Shown: positions 49,788 through 60,325, counted from the first letter of the stretch. The stretch is 64,000 nt of DNA from Pseudisothecium myosuroides (GCA_951799445.1 OX637294.1:19121452-19185451); one strand, 5' to 3'. Translations and numbers: made by a program. The notes: generated from the sequence alone by a model not told the origin.

Positions 49788-52631
49788 TCACCGTCCTCTA
49801 CATAAAGCACTACCACAGTGACAGGTAAATGCATTTTTGTCTTCATGGAAGAGAATGCCATAATCCCAAGTAAGCTCTTCCCCTGCTTTTATTGTCCGGT
49901 TTGCAAAGAAAGCGACCTGCACATGACCAGTGCCGACAAGTTAGTATAGTCCATGAAGGTCCTCAGAACATCACAGTTCACGAGGACTGAGACACTACAG
50001 CGTCACCTCTTACATGATACAACGTCGGAGTGCGCATGTCCACCCAGACGGGCATGTCGAGGAGATTGGCATCTCCGCATCTGCAAAAGCCACAGCTCCG
50101 TCAGTACTGGCATGTAGACATCATTTCCGAAGAAGTACCGCACATCATTACCATCAGGAGTTCAGGTACAGCTACCGTGCCTATGATTCAAGCACCTCGC
50201 CACGTTTGTAATAGTAGAGGCATCTATGGAATGAAGGCAGTGGTCGTCTTTCAGAAGCTCAGACTCCCAGTCTGCATCTAGTGCAATGGCAAACGTTGAC
50301 CGATCACCTCTTCTAAGCAATTCAGCATTTGTGACCACTTCACCAGCATATTCAAACAGAAAGCTTCCAGGCAGCAGAGTCTCCAATGTGCGAATGCCCC
50401 AACCTTTGGAGTCATTGACATGAAAAATCTGGACACAATGCAAGGCAGGACGCATTAGTGACGGCATCCACAATCGTACACTCTGTGGTTATGGAGCAGG
50501 GAGGTCGGCCGTTCTTACAGAGGCATGTAGTCCAGGAGATCGCACATAGGTGTACGATTGGTCCAGCACAGCAGACGATGTCCACACGTTGCCCTTGTCC
50601 AAGCCAATTGGGACTCTTTCTAGACCTCTAGACACGTCATATTCAATGACATCCGGAACACCCTGTTAACAGAGACTCATCATACACAAAGTGGTCTTGC
50701 AAGTTTGGAAAAAGGGCTTAAATTAAGGGAAATGCAGTACAAATGCTGAAATGCAGGAAGGCACCTCAGATCCGGAAGCCAGGACGGCACATAGCTGACA
50801 GTGTCTCAAGTGCACGAACACAGACCATAGTCACAGAAGCGGAAGGAAGAACTCAGACGTCGTTCTTCCTATATATAATCCGCTTGCTATTCCAGGACCC
50901 TTTCTTAGGGCGCAGAACGACTGTACAAACCTCGAGCCGGCACTGCTTGCATGATCAGGCGCCAGTGCCTTAGGCCCACGGCAATTGCGTGGGCCATCCA
51001 AAACTCCGTAGGTCCGATGTCATGTCACAGGGAAAAAGATTCTCTGAGTACAGTGTGCCATGACAGTGGGGCCACTACAGTGGTGGAGGCCTGTAGTACA
51101 GGCTTTGTCCCACGGGACTCCCGTGGAACCTCAACCACTACGTAGTCCCTCAAAATATTGTACATCAACATGTAAAGCGTCCAATACAGCAACATTTACA
51201 TGGACATTGAGGACGACCATTCATACGAGGACTCCGGCCACAGTCATGAAGTCGTACAAAACCAGATTTCACTTATTTCTTACTACCCACCTTGGTCTTC
51301 TTTGGTACTGAACCAACATGTCGACTTGGAACCGACTTCTCTACTGCTAGAGTTGGTCGAAGTCGAAGAACTCTAGTAGAAATATCCACTGCAGAGACGT
51401 CCTCAGCGGCGGCATCCATCTGTGCTGCCTTCCCTATACAAGTGTGTACTTAGTAACGTCCATGTCGACTGACATCTAGTACTAAGAGTACTAGAATGCA
51501 CGACTGCAGTGCAGCTTACTACTACCAGTATTGGCCGCACCCTACTATGGAATACTACGTAGTGCCCACAGAAGACAGAAGTTCTGGAATGAAGGAAAAA
51601 TCTGAGAACAGAAACGCAGCAATGGAAAGCAGTTGCAGGAATTTGTAGCGGTTCTCCGTATGGAAGACTGTATGAAAAATGCGCACTTACTTTGTGTTGC
51701 CTTGCTAGTTGCATCGACATGCACAGGGGATATGCTGACCACATTATGCAACTCCGTCGTCACTGTAGGAGACGTCTCAGTCATGTCGTCCTGGAGTCCT
51801 TTCCGTAGGCGGGTCGATGTCCTCTGGAACGTGATAGTGTAAGGGTCATCTGCCGTAGCCTGCGCTGCTGTCGCCGTCTCATGCACATTCGGTGGTGGTC
51901 GTTCAATTCCATCCTGCCCATTTTGCATGACAACGAATTAGAGAAGTGGAAGCAGGTACAGACCTCTGCAATGCGCTACTGAACTACCGCTGTGTCACAA
52001 TCTCACGGGAAATTAAATTCCTCATGGCTTGGGAAGCTATTGTGGGGGACAGTAACAAAAATAAAAGGGAAAAGCATGCAGCACGATGGATTGTATTTAC
52101 ACTTACAACCGTATGCATATTCACTTCACCAATGACGGGTCCTCCCCCGGAGTTAGGTGTGGTAGCATTTTGAACTTCGACATTCATAATCGCGTTTTCT
52201 TCGATGTCGAACTGCAACTCCTCCCTCTGTTGCTGACTGCTATCGCCACCGCAGGATGCACTTGGAAACACAGCAGCGGGGATGGTACCAGCCAGGCGCA
52301 CAGTTGTGGGTTCCGTCAGGTGAACATGTTCGGCAGTCTTGCCCGCACACTTTGCAGCAGCAGATGTCTCCATGGGGGGCGTGTTAGCGCAACTCCGTTT
52401 AAAATTTGTCAATGGTGTTGACACTTGTGAGCCAAATGCATTGCACGAACCGTCAACATCTGCCACTGCAGATACAACATTGAAGTCTGAAGCGGCATGC
52501 CCGAATTGCATGACCTTGGGGAGGATTGCTTGACCGCCATCACCGAAGGTCTTGGAGAATGTGCTGTCCGTTGCAGATGTACTGGGAGCGCCTTCACCTC
52601 CTTGAGAGGAACCTTGAAAACGCAGAGACAT
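49788..52631 (-). CDS. SET-domain histone lysine methyltransferase (Suv39-like)
   Basis: Supported exons on the - strand are 52631-52107, 51913-51691, 51424-51291, 50662-50519, 50428-50181, 50080-50014 and 49916-49788. Phases agree for the first three and for the last four; the join between 51291 and 50662 is unresolved. The first three exons encode a low-complexity, Ser/Thr-rich N-terminus. Exon 50662 gives VIEYDVSRGLERVPIGL, a pre-SET-like entry. Then come GWGIRTLETLLPGSFLFEYAGE, a TITNVARCLNH core, RTIKAGEELTWDYG with the catalytic-type Tyr, and the post-SET zinc motif CHCGSALC just before the stop. SET with post-SET of this kind uses S-adenosylmethionine to methylate histone lysines, typically H3K9. 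Oddities: the intron after NH begins GC, the usual NHS is NHR, and the pre-SET cysteines are not in frame. It lies wholly inside the 13.5-kb transposon, 240 bp downstream of the RING gene. Confidence 0.78.
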
Positions 52632-53691
52632 TTCTGTCAGGCTCCGCACCAATTGACATGAGAGAAACTACAATGAATAATGGCAGCGGACACTTGAGGT
52701 CAGAGAACATGAGGTACCAATGCTGACGCACTGTACCTGCAATGAAGAAGACAATCTACATACTTGTCAATGTAGAGAGTTGGCAAAGATGACAAGCAAT
52801 ATCTGAGATAAAGTTATTGCCAATGTGGTTGTGAATGACAAGAAGACGACAGAGGACATGAAATAGTGCTCTCACGGGGACAAAGTGGAGGCCATCGAAG
52901 AAGGAAAAAAGATGTGCAAGTCATCATTACCTACAGTTGCCTTAGGCGTCCACGAAGTTGGTGGATCCCAAGGTCCACCAGCAGCCGCTGTTTGTTGTAG
53001 GTCATCCCCGAGGTCACCTAGGATTTTGTTGTACTGTCCAAAACCCCAGCTGTTGTACCATGTCAAGGGAACAACTCCACACTTTGGCTGTGCGCATTGT
53101 ATATTACTTTTGAACCATTGGCACGCACACCATGGATGGTACACATGGCTGCAGGAGCAAAGAATGATGTCCCAAAGTGGAAAGCCCCTGAAGCAAATGC
53201 AACACTCTAAAATAGGCGGCAAAACAGGTTCAGCATTTGTGGGAACGAGAACTTCCTCAGTGCTGCAAGATGGCCAGGGGCGCATGAGTGACGTGTCATT
53301 TCCAAGTGTAAGGTCAAGCATGTATGCTTTCAATGTTTGAAGGCGTGCAGAGCTGCCCTTCAGTCCAGCAGAGGCTTCCCGTACTTCACCTTCCAACGTA
53401 TTTTTTGTCGCTGCATATGCTGACATCTTTTTGACGTTGGAGTGGAACATCTTCATTATAGGCGCCATTCCAGCATCATCAGTGGCAGCAGTCTTGTCTT
53501 TGGTTGCAAAGAAAATGCTGCAGTCCTCTCCTGCCTCCGTCAAAGACGCCTTGAATTGGTCCACCAGTTGGGAGGAAGCCTCCCACTGCACACCTGCTTG
53601 AGCAGCCTTTGCCTCCATTTCCTCTACGTCTTGTTGTAAGCGTTCCACTTGGGCCTCCAGAAGACGCACAAGCTCCGACACTTTCTCTCTT

Positions 53692-54627
53692 CTGCAGGAG
53701 GAGTGCATGCCAAGAAGCGTGAGCAGGAGGTCCACAGCGTCGAGGACTTTGGTCGGCAACATGACACAAGCAGAGTACGACAAGGACGGTATGACAGTGA
53801 AAGGTACAAGTGCAGTCCGCCTGTGGACAAGATGGTAGTATCCGACATGTTGCGGTGGCCCATGTTGTAGTCCTGCTGTCGTGAGGTACTGTGAAGGTAC
53901 GTCGACGGACCGGAAAGGAGTACTCGCAGTACTAAGCAAAGTATTCACAGTACTAAGAGGAGTACGCACAGTACTAAGCGGAGTACTCACAGTACTACAA
54001 GGAGTACATAAAGAGTATTAGGAGAAGTACGAAGAGTACTGTGGAGGACAGAAAGTATTGCAGAGTACAGCACAGGCACAAGGCATCACTGTCATTCATT
54101 AGAGAGAACAATGTGGAGAAATTAAAGCGACATCTGTCTACTACTTCCGGTACGACGTATGGCTAAAGGGACATGGCAGTACTAGATGTGAAAGGGTAGT
54201 GTTTATCGAAATACCTGCAGTACTAGTGCGCTGTACTCCGGAAACAACATCGTATGGGTCCTATGGCAGTTTGCAGCGAACAGTACAAGCGACGGCAGGC
54301 GTGCCAAGCTAGCAGTCCTGAACTGAGCACTAGTAGTACTTGGAGGCATAGCACAAGGTCCAGCAGGGCTGGGCGTCTTCTGTCGAAGACCGTGAAGAGA
54401 AAGAGTTGCACTCCTAGCCCTCTGTAGTACTATGTCTTCTAAGTATAAGAACATGAAGAACTGACAATCTGCGTAGAAGTCCACACTGTGGAGACGTTTT
54501 CGTATGAGGAGGACGCATTCTGTTGCAACGACACTGATGAGGCGCAGAGAACAGAAAAACATATGACATTTGCTATGCAAGGCCATCCTTCATGAGACAA
54601 AAGTCAGCAGACGGCAAAGCATAGTAC
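53692..54627 (-). other. Intron of the RING-type gene
   Basis: This 936-bp intron is inferred from in-phase splice sites. It contains the 21-bp AGTACT-rich tandem repeat and many further GTACT motifs. An open frame runs into it from the downstream exon, but that part only translates the tandem repeat (STPLSTV-like heptads) and is unlikely to be protein. Confidence 0.6.
53917..54040. repeat. 21-bp tandem repeat rich in AGTACT
   Basis: Six units of about 21 bp resemble GGAGTACTCACAGTACTAAG and carry paired AGTAC motifs. They lie inside the intron of the RING-type gene. Confidence 0.85.
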
Positions 54628-55736
54628 CTGGCCAGAAGGTCTTCCCCGTCACGGTTGGCATGAGGTCGGAGGAAGAAGCGGGGCTTCTTGTCGGATGTTG
54701 TACCTCCCTCTGTAGTTGCAGCTGTGGGCAGTTTGAGGACGTCCACCTTCTCACTGGGAACATCCGCATACTCCATCAAACCCTCTGCGGCGTACACATC
54801 ATTCAATGGCACATCTAAGAGTGTAGCCAGCCGCTGCAAGCAAGCCTTCAGACGTCTGCAGTAGGACTTCCGTTGCATTGCATTAGTCTCCGCTGCAAAT
54901 TCAGCCCAATTGACCTTCTCTTCCTTCACGTTCTCCAAGACGAAGCCGATGGCAAACTCCTTTGCCACGAGAGTGGATGGCTGCGTCTTCTGATAACAAA
55001 GACAATACAGCTTCTCCGCCTCTTTACGACGAGAGGAAGAGAGTTTCTCCGTCAAAGAGAATCCATTCCTAGATTTCTCTGGACCGAAGACTTCTACTAC
55101 CTCCTCCAAGGTTATGTTTTTCCCAATTTTCAGCCTATGGGTGTTCATTCCTTCATCATGCAAGCCAAACCGTGAAGCAAAAGTCTGAGAAGTCATAGGT
55201 GGAGGGGGCCTCTTCTCATGTGCAGTCAAAGACGCCAACTCCTTGCGGCAATCATACTCGGAGTAGTCGTCCTCTGTTTTCTTACTTCTGCGTGGACGTT
55301 AAGAAGGGGCTGTAGTAGTGACAGCGTTCTCTCCGCTGTCCACACCTTCTTCACAGCTGCCGTGCCGATGAGGAACAACTTCAGCACCACCGGCCGACCC
55401 TGATGAGAAGCTGCCGCTGGGAACCGCTGATGTGCCCTTTTTTTTTTTGTTAACAGGGGCCTTCTCCTTCGACGAAGTGGTTCAAATGGTGACTGCGGAG
55501 GCTGTAGATTGCCCGACCTGTCGTTTCCTCTTTGCCAATGGAGGCCGAGGTTTGGATGGAAGGGGGACACTGGACTGGCCCCTCGCAGTGCCGTCCTTCT
55601 TCGTTTTCAGATTCTTGGCATGTACAAATCCCGGGTCCTCTACAAAGTCTTCATCGTCGTCAGATCCTGCAGTCCGTTGCGGGGCCTCTTCGGGAGTTCG
55701 TCGTGCATGACCACCACTTTTCTTCATTCTTCCCAT

Positions 55737-57329
55737 ACAAAAGCGTTCTTCGCCACCTTATGTCCTCTGAAACATGTGGCAGACATCAATGGCTGAGGAC
55801 AAGAAGGCCATCAGCCACAACAACGGCATGCATACAAGCACAGAAATCAAAAAAAGGGAGAACGGAAGCAAAGGCCGGCGCTGCAGAAATACTGGCACAA
55901 ATGACGGCCTCTTCTGTCAACAGAAGTACCCCTACAAGTACACCGAAGTACTGACAGTGGCCTGCTGCCAGTACTGTACAGTACCTAGTGCATGGCACCT
56001 CCATTAGAATTTTCTCTCATACAACGCACTGTTACCGGAAGTTCAACACGTAGAGCACACCTACTGCTACCTAGAATTACTTGGTCCTCAAATGGGTGAT
56101 GGCATGACCACCCGGCACCTTTCCACTCGCATAATTAAAACGGAGGACAATTCTCTGTTTCCACACAACTGACCCCCACTCCACGACGTAGTAGAAGAAG
56201 AAGATGTCGGTCACACAGCAAATGACGAGGGGCCTACGACAAGGAAGAAGACGCTACAGCAGAGGAGGACAAGCGGAGGAGGTCACGTGAGGCAGTGCAG
56301 TGCAGCAGTCACACAACTACGGCAGGACCACAACATAAACGGACCAAAAAAGGAGAAACCCACCGGTGGAGACGCTGTACAAGCCGCTGCCAATGAGGAC
56401 TGTACCTCTATTCACTCGAAATCGCAGCCGAAACTTCTACCTGCCGTGTGAACAAGGAAGACAAAATGACAAAAAATACAAGGTTGCTACAACTTACCTA
56501 ATGCCTCGTGCTTCGAAATCTGCCTTTCACAACATGCCCGAAAGCTCCGCTGCCATGATGACCGCCACCGCAAACTTCTGTCCTTCCTTCTCCTCCACTT
56601 CACGTCGTTCTTCTTCCGATGCCGCTATGCTCAGCCGCCAGTAGAAGCCGCAATACTTCCTCCTCTACCGCTGAAATCGCCCTCAACCCCTCAACTTGGA
56701 ACCCTAATTTCACCCGAACCTAACCTGCATTTCAGAGGACGCTCCTCCCCATCTCACTTCAGCGCCTTCTAGCAGTGAACACCCACAAAACAACGTCGCG
56801 CGTCTATTCAAGCAGCAACCGCGTAGCATACGACCTCCGCAATCTCACTTCCAACCACGACAAGTATCGTTCGCAGCGACACCATTTCTCCAAACCCTAG
56901 CACCCCCGGCGGCAACAGTGACGGAGCAAACCAATTCGAGAGAGACGAAGTGAAGATGGATGGATGAATGTCGGCGAATGTGATTGCAAGACTTTCGTCC
57001 ACGTGAAATCAGATGGATGAGAAGTTAATGAACGGATATTGATTTCAAGATAAATGCATTACCGGTATACTTCTGATCAACACGCCACGTGTCAACATCC
57101 GTAGGGGATGTCAGTTTTGGAAGAGAACGCTTGGACAGCCACATTGATTACAAAGGCCATGAGCAGAAGACACTTGTCCCCCACAGAGAACATCTGCAGT
57201 GCCATCAACGGCCTCAAATGCACGGCACTATTATCCGCTAGTACTCATAGTACTGCCCAGTACTGTCTGCCGGAACCCCAATTTCGACCAAAACGGAACA
57301 AAATCGGACAGTCATTCATGCAACGACCC
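55737..57329. other. Right non-coding end of the 13.5-kb transposon
   Basis: This is the expected leader and promoter of the RING-type gene plus the right terminus. A consensus donor on the - strand (GCATTAG|GTAAGTTG, about 56498) suggests a leader exon. A GTGATTGCAAGA at 56979-56990 resembles the terminal repeat. GTACT motifs recur at 57240-57265. No intact coding frame was recognised. Confidence 0.45.
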
Positions 57330-57950
57330 TATATCTATGCCTAAGTTTTTTTCCAATTTTCAAAAATATTTTATTGTCAAAAAATAGCCTCCAAGATTCC
57401 AATTACATAGCACACTTGCCAATTTGGAGGGTTTTAGTACTATTTAGAACCCCGAAAAATAAATTTTGAGCTAAAATTTGGAGGGAATTATCTTCTAATA
57501 GACTTGTAGCTATTGTGCAAAGGAATTCTAAAAAAATATTATTATGTACTGCGGAAGTCTACAAAGTGAGCTTATTTTTATGTAAATGCTTGCATTTTGA
57601 AACATATAAAATATTATTTTGGTGGTTCATTTGGTAAATGACCATCTCCATAGAATTTTTACAAATAGCCAAGAATTTTATTTTATATATTTACTTGTTT
57701 TTCCTGTTTTTATCTAATTAAAATACCAAAATATATATTTTCTTGATATTTGGCACTTTTTTAGTTTCCTATTTAGGAATTTTTTCTATGCATCTCCTTT
57801 GGTGGTTACTTTCACCTTAAAAGGTGTATACATTAGCTATATATTTTTTTTAATATTTGAAAATTATTTTTCTAATTTAAAAGTATCTAAAAAAATCATG
57901 AATATTGTTCAAAACGCAACAAAATCAGCAAGTGTTTCTTGCAATCATCC

Positions 57951-58437
57951 TTTTCAAGATATGGATTTGCTTATGTCAAGTTCCATGACACTTTCACTTC
58001 AATGTAAATAGGCAAATACTACAATTTAGGAGTACCTTTGCCTTATTGGCAATCTCAAAGCAAGCAAAAAGTTCAAGTCCAATGTCAAATATATTTTTTT
58101 AGAGGTCTAAAAGACTAAAACTTGCCTCCCATCATAATCTAGAGCCTTGGACCTCAAAATTTTCCCATCACACAATTCCATATCTCTTGCAATCATTGTA
58201 CACTTCCATAGCGAGTTTTGATATTTTGTTTTTGAATTATTATAGGTCCCATTCTAGGTGCATAGGAGTCCATTCTTCTTTCATTTAATAAATTTAAAAA
58301 TATTAAGTGAACCCCCAAGTTCTAGGTGCATAGAAGTCCACCCTCCTTTCATTGAATAAATTAAAAAATGAACATTTGGACTATAAGGGTGGAGATGCTC
58401 TGAGTCTCTAACATGTCCACATTGAAAGAAAATGTAC
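57951..58437. other. AT-rich spacer between two related elements
   Basis: No gene. The end of this segment (CCTCCCATC... CTCTTGCAA... CACTTCCATRG) is distantly repeated in 59225-59320, suggesting one old sequence cut or duplicated around the element insertions. Confidence 0.4.
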
Positions 58438-58441
58438 AATA

Positions 58442-59150
58442 TGGTGATTGCACAAAAGACTTCTACTATTTTTTTCACATGTTGCATGTTAATTTGTTTT
58501 TTTGCCATAACTTTTGCATTCTGGCTCCAAATGACTTAAAATTCATAAGCAAGGTACTCTTGACTATTATATGCCTTATTTAAGTTTTTGGAATCTTTAA
58601 AAAATAATTATTGTCCAAAAATAGCCCTCAACTCTATGTTACATAGTGTTACTTGCCAATTTGGGTTTTTTTTTAACAAAGTAGTATCCAAAGAAACAAA
58701 TTTGAAGGGAATGGTCTAGTAGTATACTTTTAGCTATTGTATAAAATAGTTAACTATATATGGTGTGTAGAAGTCCACAAAATGAGCCTCTTTCTACTCG
58801 CATTTTGAAACATGTAAAAAATCATTTGGGTGTTTTTTTTGGTAAATGACCATTTCTATAGAGTTTCATTTTCAATTTTCAATATTCATTTTTAATTTTT
58901 TTTATATAATTTTTTTTCCTATTTTTCCGTATACTTCATCAAAGTATATATTTTCTTCAGATTTGGCACTTTTCTAGTTTACCTATTTAGAGAATTCTTC
59001 TATGATTTTCCTTTGGTGATTAAATTCATCTTCTAGGTGTATACATTGGGCATATTTAAAAAAAAAAATTAATAATTAAAATACTCTTAAAAAAACGGCA
59101 TGAATACCGTAAAATGCAACAAAATTAGCAAGTGCTTTGTGCAATCGCCC
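58442..59150 (+). mobile_element. Short TIR element, 4-bp TSD family (copy 3)
   Basis: The left end is TGGTGATTGCACAAAAGAC; the right end inverted is GGGCGATTGCACAAAGCAC. Perfect AATA duplications lie at 58438-58441 and 59151-59154. It is 709 bp and non-coding. It is homologous along its length to the two halves of 43691-57950, so it records what that element looked like before the 13.5-kb insertion. Confidence 0.9.
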
Positions 59151-59154
59151 AATA

Positions 59155-59558
59155 TTTACTTTAGTTTCGTGCACCCTACCAACAAAAGGCCAATGTTAAA
59201 ACAATTCTTCTGAAGCCAAAAACATGCCTCCCATCTTGTATTCTTGTTCATAAGCCCAGTGAAAACTTTGCTTTACAAAAGTTCCAATTCTCCTCTTGCA
59301 ACTGTTGCACATTTCCATGGAAAAGTTCCTACTTTTGTGCAAGATCGGTCGACTCTGAGTGCATGGAAGCGAGCCTGGAAGTCCGCCGTTCTCAAGGGAT
59401 AAAAATGATCATTCGGTCCCCAAGGGTAGAGATGCATGTATGTCCTCTCCGAACATAAATCTATCATTTGTAGTTTTGTACAGCCTACAAATGAAAGGCA
59501 TCTAGCAGAATCTGGTTCCATTAAAGGCCGCACCGAGATGCTTGGTGTTGAGGCAGAT
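59155..59558. other. Gene-free stretch
   Basis: This is AT-rich sequence up to about 59320, then GC-richer sequence leading into the duplicated segment. An open frame at 59659-59273 (-) has no recognised domain. Confidence 0.35.
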
Positions 59559-60325
59559 TCTCGAAGTGGGCCTAGGAGCAAAACCAAGAACATTGTGAAA
59601 GAAACGACGAATGGGAGGTCCTTGTCCCAGAATCTGGAGAGCAGGAGGGTGGGGTCCAAGGACCGAGCTGCTGGCTCCCTTTAAAACGGGAGCTCCGGCG
59701 ACTTCATTCTCAGGTTCCTGGCTACCAAGAAGGCAAGAAGTTGTCTAATGTCTGAGATCACTCGTTTTGGCCGTGTTTTGTTGTAGGGCCCCAGTTCGCT
59801 CCTGGGCCAGCACTCACCTCGTCTTGTTCCCCAGCCTCTTCGTCAGTAAGAGTGTGACTCCTTTGCTTACCCAGAGCACTGGCAAGGGAGTCGGTCTGCG
59901 TTTCGGATTGTGTTTCGGGCTGTGCACCAGCTTGTTGAAATATTGTTACATTTGCTGCTGGTTTGGTGTCTACTCAACTCTTCAGGATTGATGATTGCTG
60001 CTGGTTTTGTAACAGCGAATGTCACCCTCGGATCCTGGGTTGGCGTTCTGGTAAGTTGGCTGGGAATTTGGTTTCAGATATGAGTGGATGACAACGAGAG
60101 AGAGCACGCTGGAATGCGTGCCTGCAAGGAGCATGGATTTGTTCTTGAGTGCCCTCTCCCGTCGTCATTGATCTTGTCTGCGATTTTGACTAGCGGTTCT
60201 TTTATGACTCTGCTTTAAGTTGATTTAAGTTGATGTATTTCAGTTGATTCTGTCATCAATTTTGTTCAAGGTGTGATCGGATTCATTTTGGTTCGAAGCT
60301 GCAAATTTATGCAATCAGGGTTTGG
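59559..60325 (+). repeat. Duplicated GC-richer segment, copy 2
   Basis: Same orientation as 34873-35665. It shares the GTGGGTCC/GGTCCAAGGACCGAGCTGC region, TTTAAAACGGGAGCTCC and CTCGTTTTGGCCGTGTTTTG. Small indels distinguish the copies. Similarity stops near GCAAATTTATGCAAT, beyond which the flanks differ. Confidence 0.8.

Larger units (their letters stand above)
52872..55736 (-). pseudogene. Coiled-coil RING-type zinc-finger protein, two internal stops
   Basis: There are two exons, 55736-54628 and 53691-52872. The donor GCCAG|GTACT and acceptor TGCAG|AAGAG join in phase to give EDLLARREKVSELV. The product would be 642 residues. The N-terminus is Lys/Arg-rich with an acidic patch (SDDDEDFVEDP), suggesting nuclear location. 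A middle part (LKIGKNITLEEVVEVFG... NWAEFAAETNAMQRKSY) is unrecognised. A coiled coil covers about 370-420 (LEAQVERLQQDVEEMEAKAA). The zinc finger is C533/C536, C548 or C550, H552, H555, C558, C569 and C574 (CCICF...CSCSHVYHPWC...CAQPKC). It is RING-like but has an unusual last CxxxxC. RING domains usually recruit E2 enzymes for ubiquitin transfer. In-frame TGA (55484-55482) and TAA (55301-55299) interrupt exon 1 while the frame continues as protein, so this copy is probably dead or misread. Confidence 0.68.
43822..57329 (+). mobile_element. 13.5-kb multi-gene DNA transposon
   Basis: The left end is GGGTGATTGCATGAAAGAC; the right end inverted is GGGTCGTTGCATGAATGAC. A perfect TATA duplication flanks it (43818-43821 and 57330-57333). 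The host site is a related short element whose intact paralogue (58442-59150) shows the uninterrupted sequence. The left ~525 bp are homologous to the non-autonomous copy at 31982-32729. It encodes a transposase (+), a SET-domain protein (-) and a RING-type protein (-), all with introns. A 4-bp duplication together with a DDE transposase of this type points to the Sola superfamily among those I know (Ginger and Academ also have duplications around 4 bp); the superfamily is inference, while the boundaries are seen directly. Confidence 0.88.
43691..57950 (+). mobile_element. Short TIR element split by the 13.5-kb transposon
   Basis: Its left part (43691-43821, starting GAGTGATTGCAAGAAACAC) and right part (57330-57950, ending GTGTTTCTTGCAATCATCC) together make a ~750-bp relative of the copy at 58442-59150. 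The break falls where the intact relative reads GACTATTATATGCC: here ACTATTATA is on the left and TATATCTATGCC on the right. The TSD is imperfect (CTTT versus TTTT), as expected of an older insertion. Confidence 0.85.

Noticed and set aside
53692..53990. N-terminal extension of the RING-type ORF with STPLSTV-like heptads
   Set aside because: It translates the 21-bp tandem repeat and lies upstream of an acceptor site that joins in phase to the exon ending at 54628, so it is intronic.
43822..57329. An inserted large DNA virus, since DDE-like, SET and RING proteins also occur in giant viruses
   Set aside because: There are introns in all three genes, defined inverted ends, a 4-bp duplication and short relatives sharing the ends. 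No capsid, polymerase or packaging gene was seen.
58180..58215. CTCTTGCAATCATTG as another end of the TIR family
   Set aside because: Only the TTGCAATC word matches. The neighbouring bases do not fit the family end and no partner end or duplication is present.
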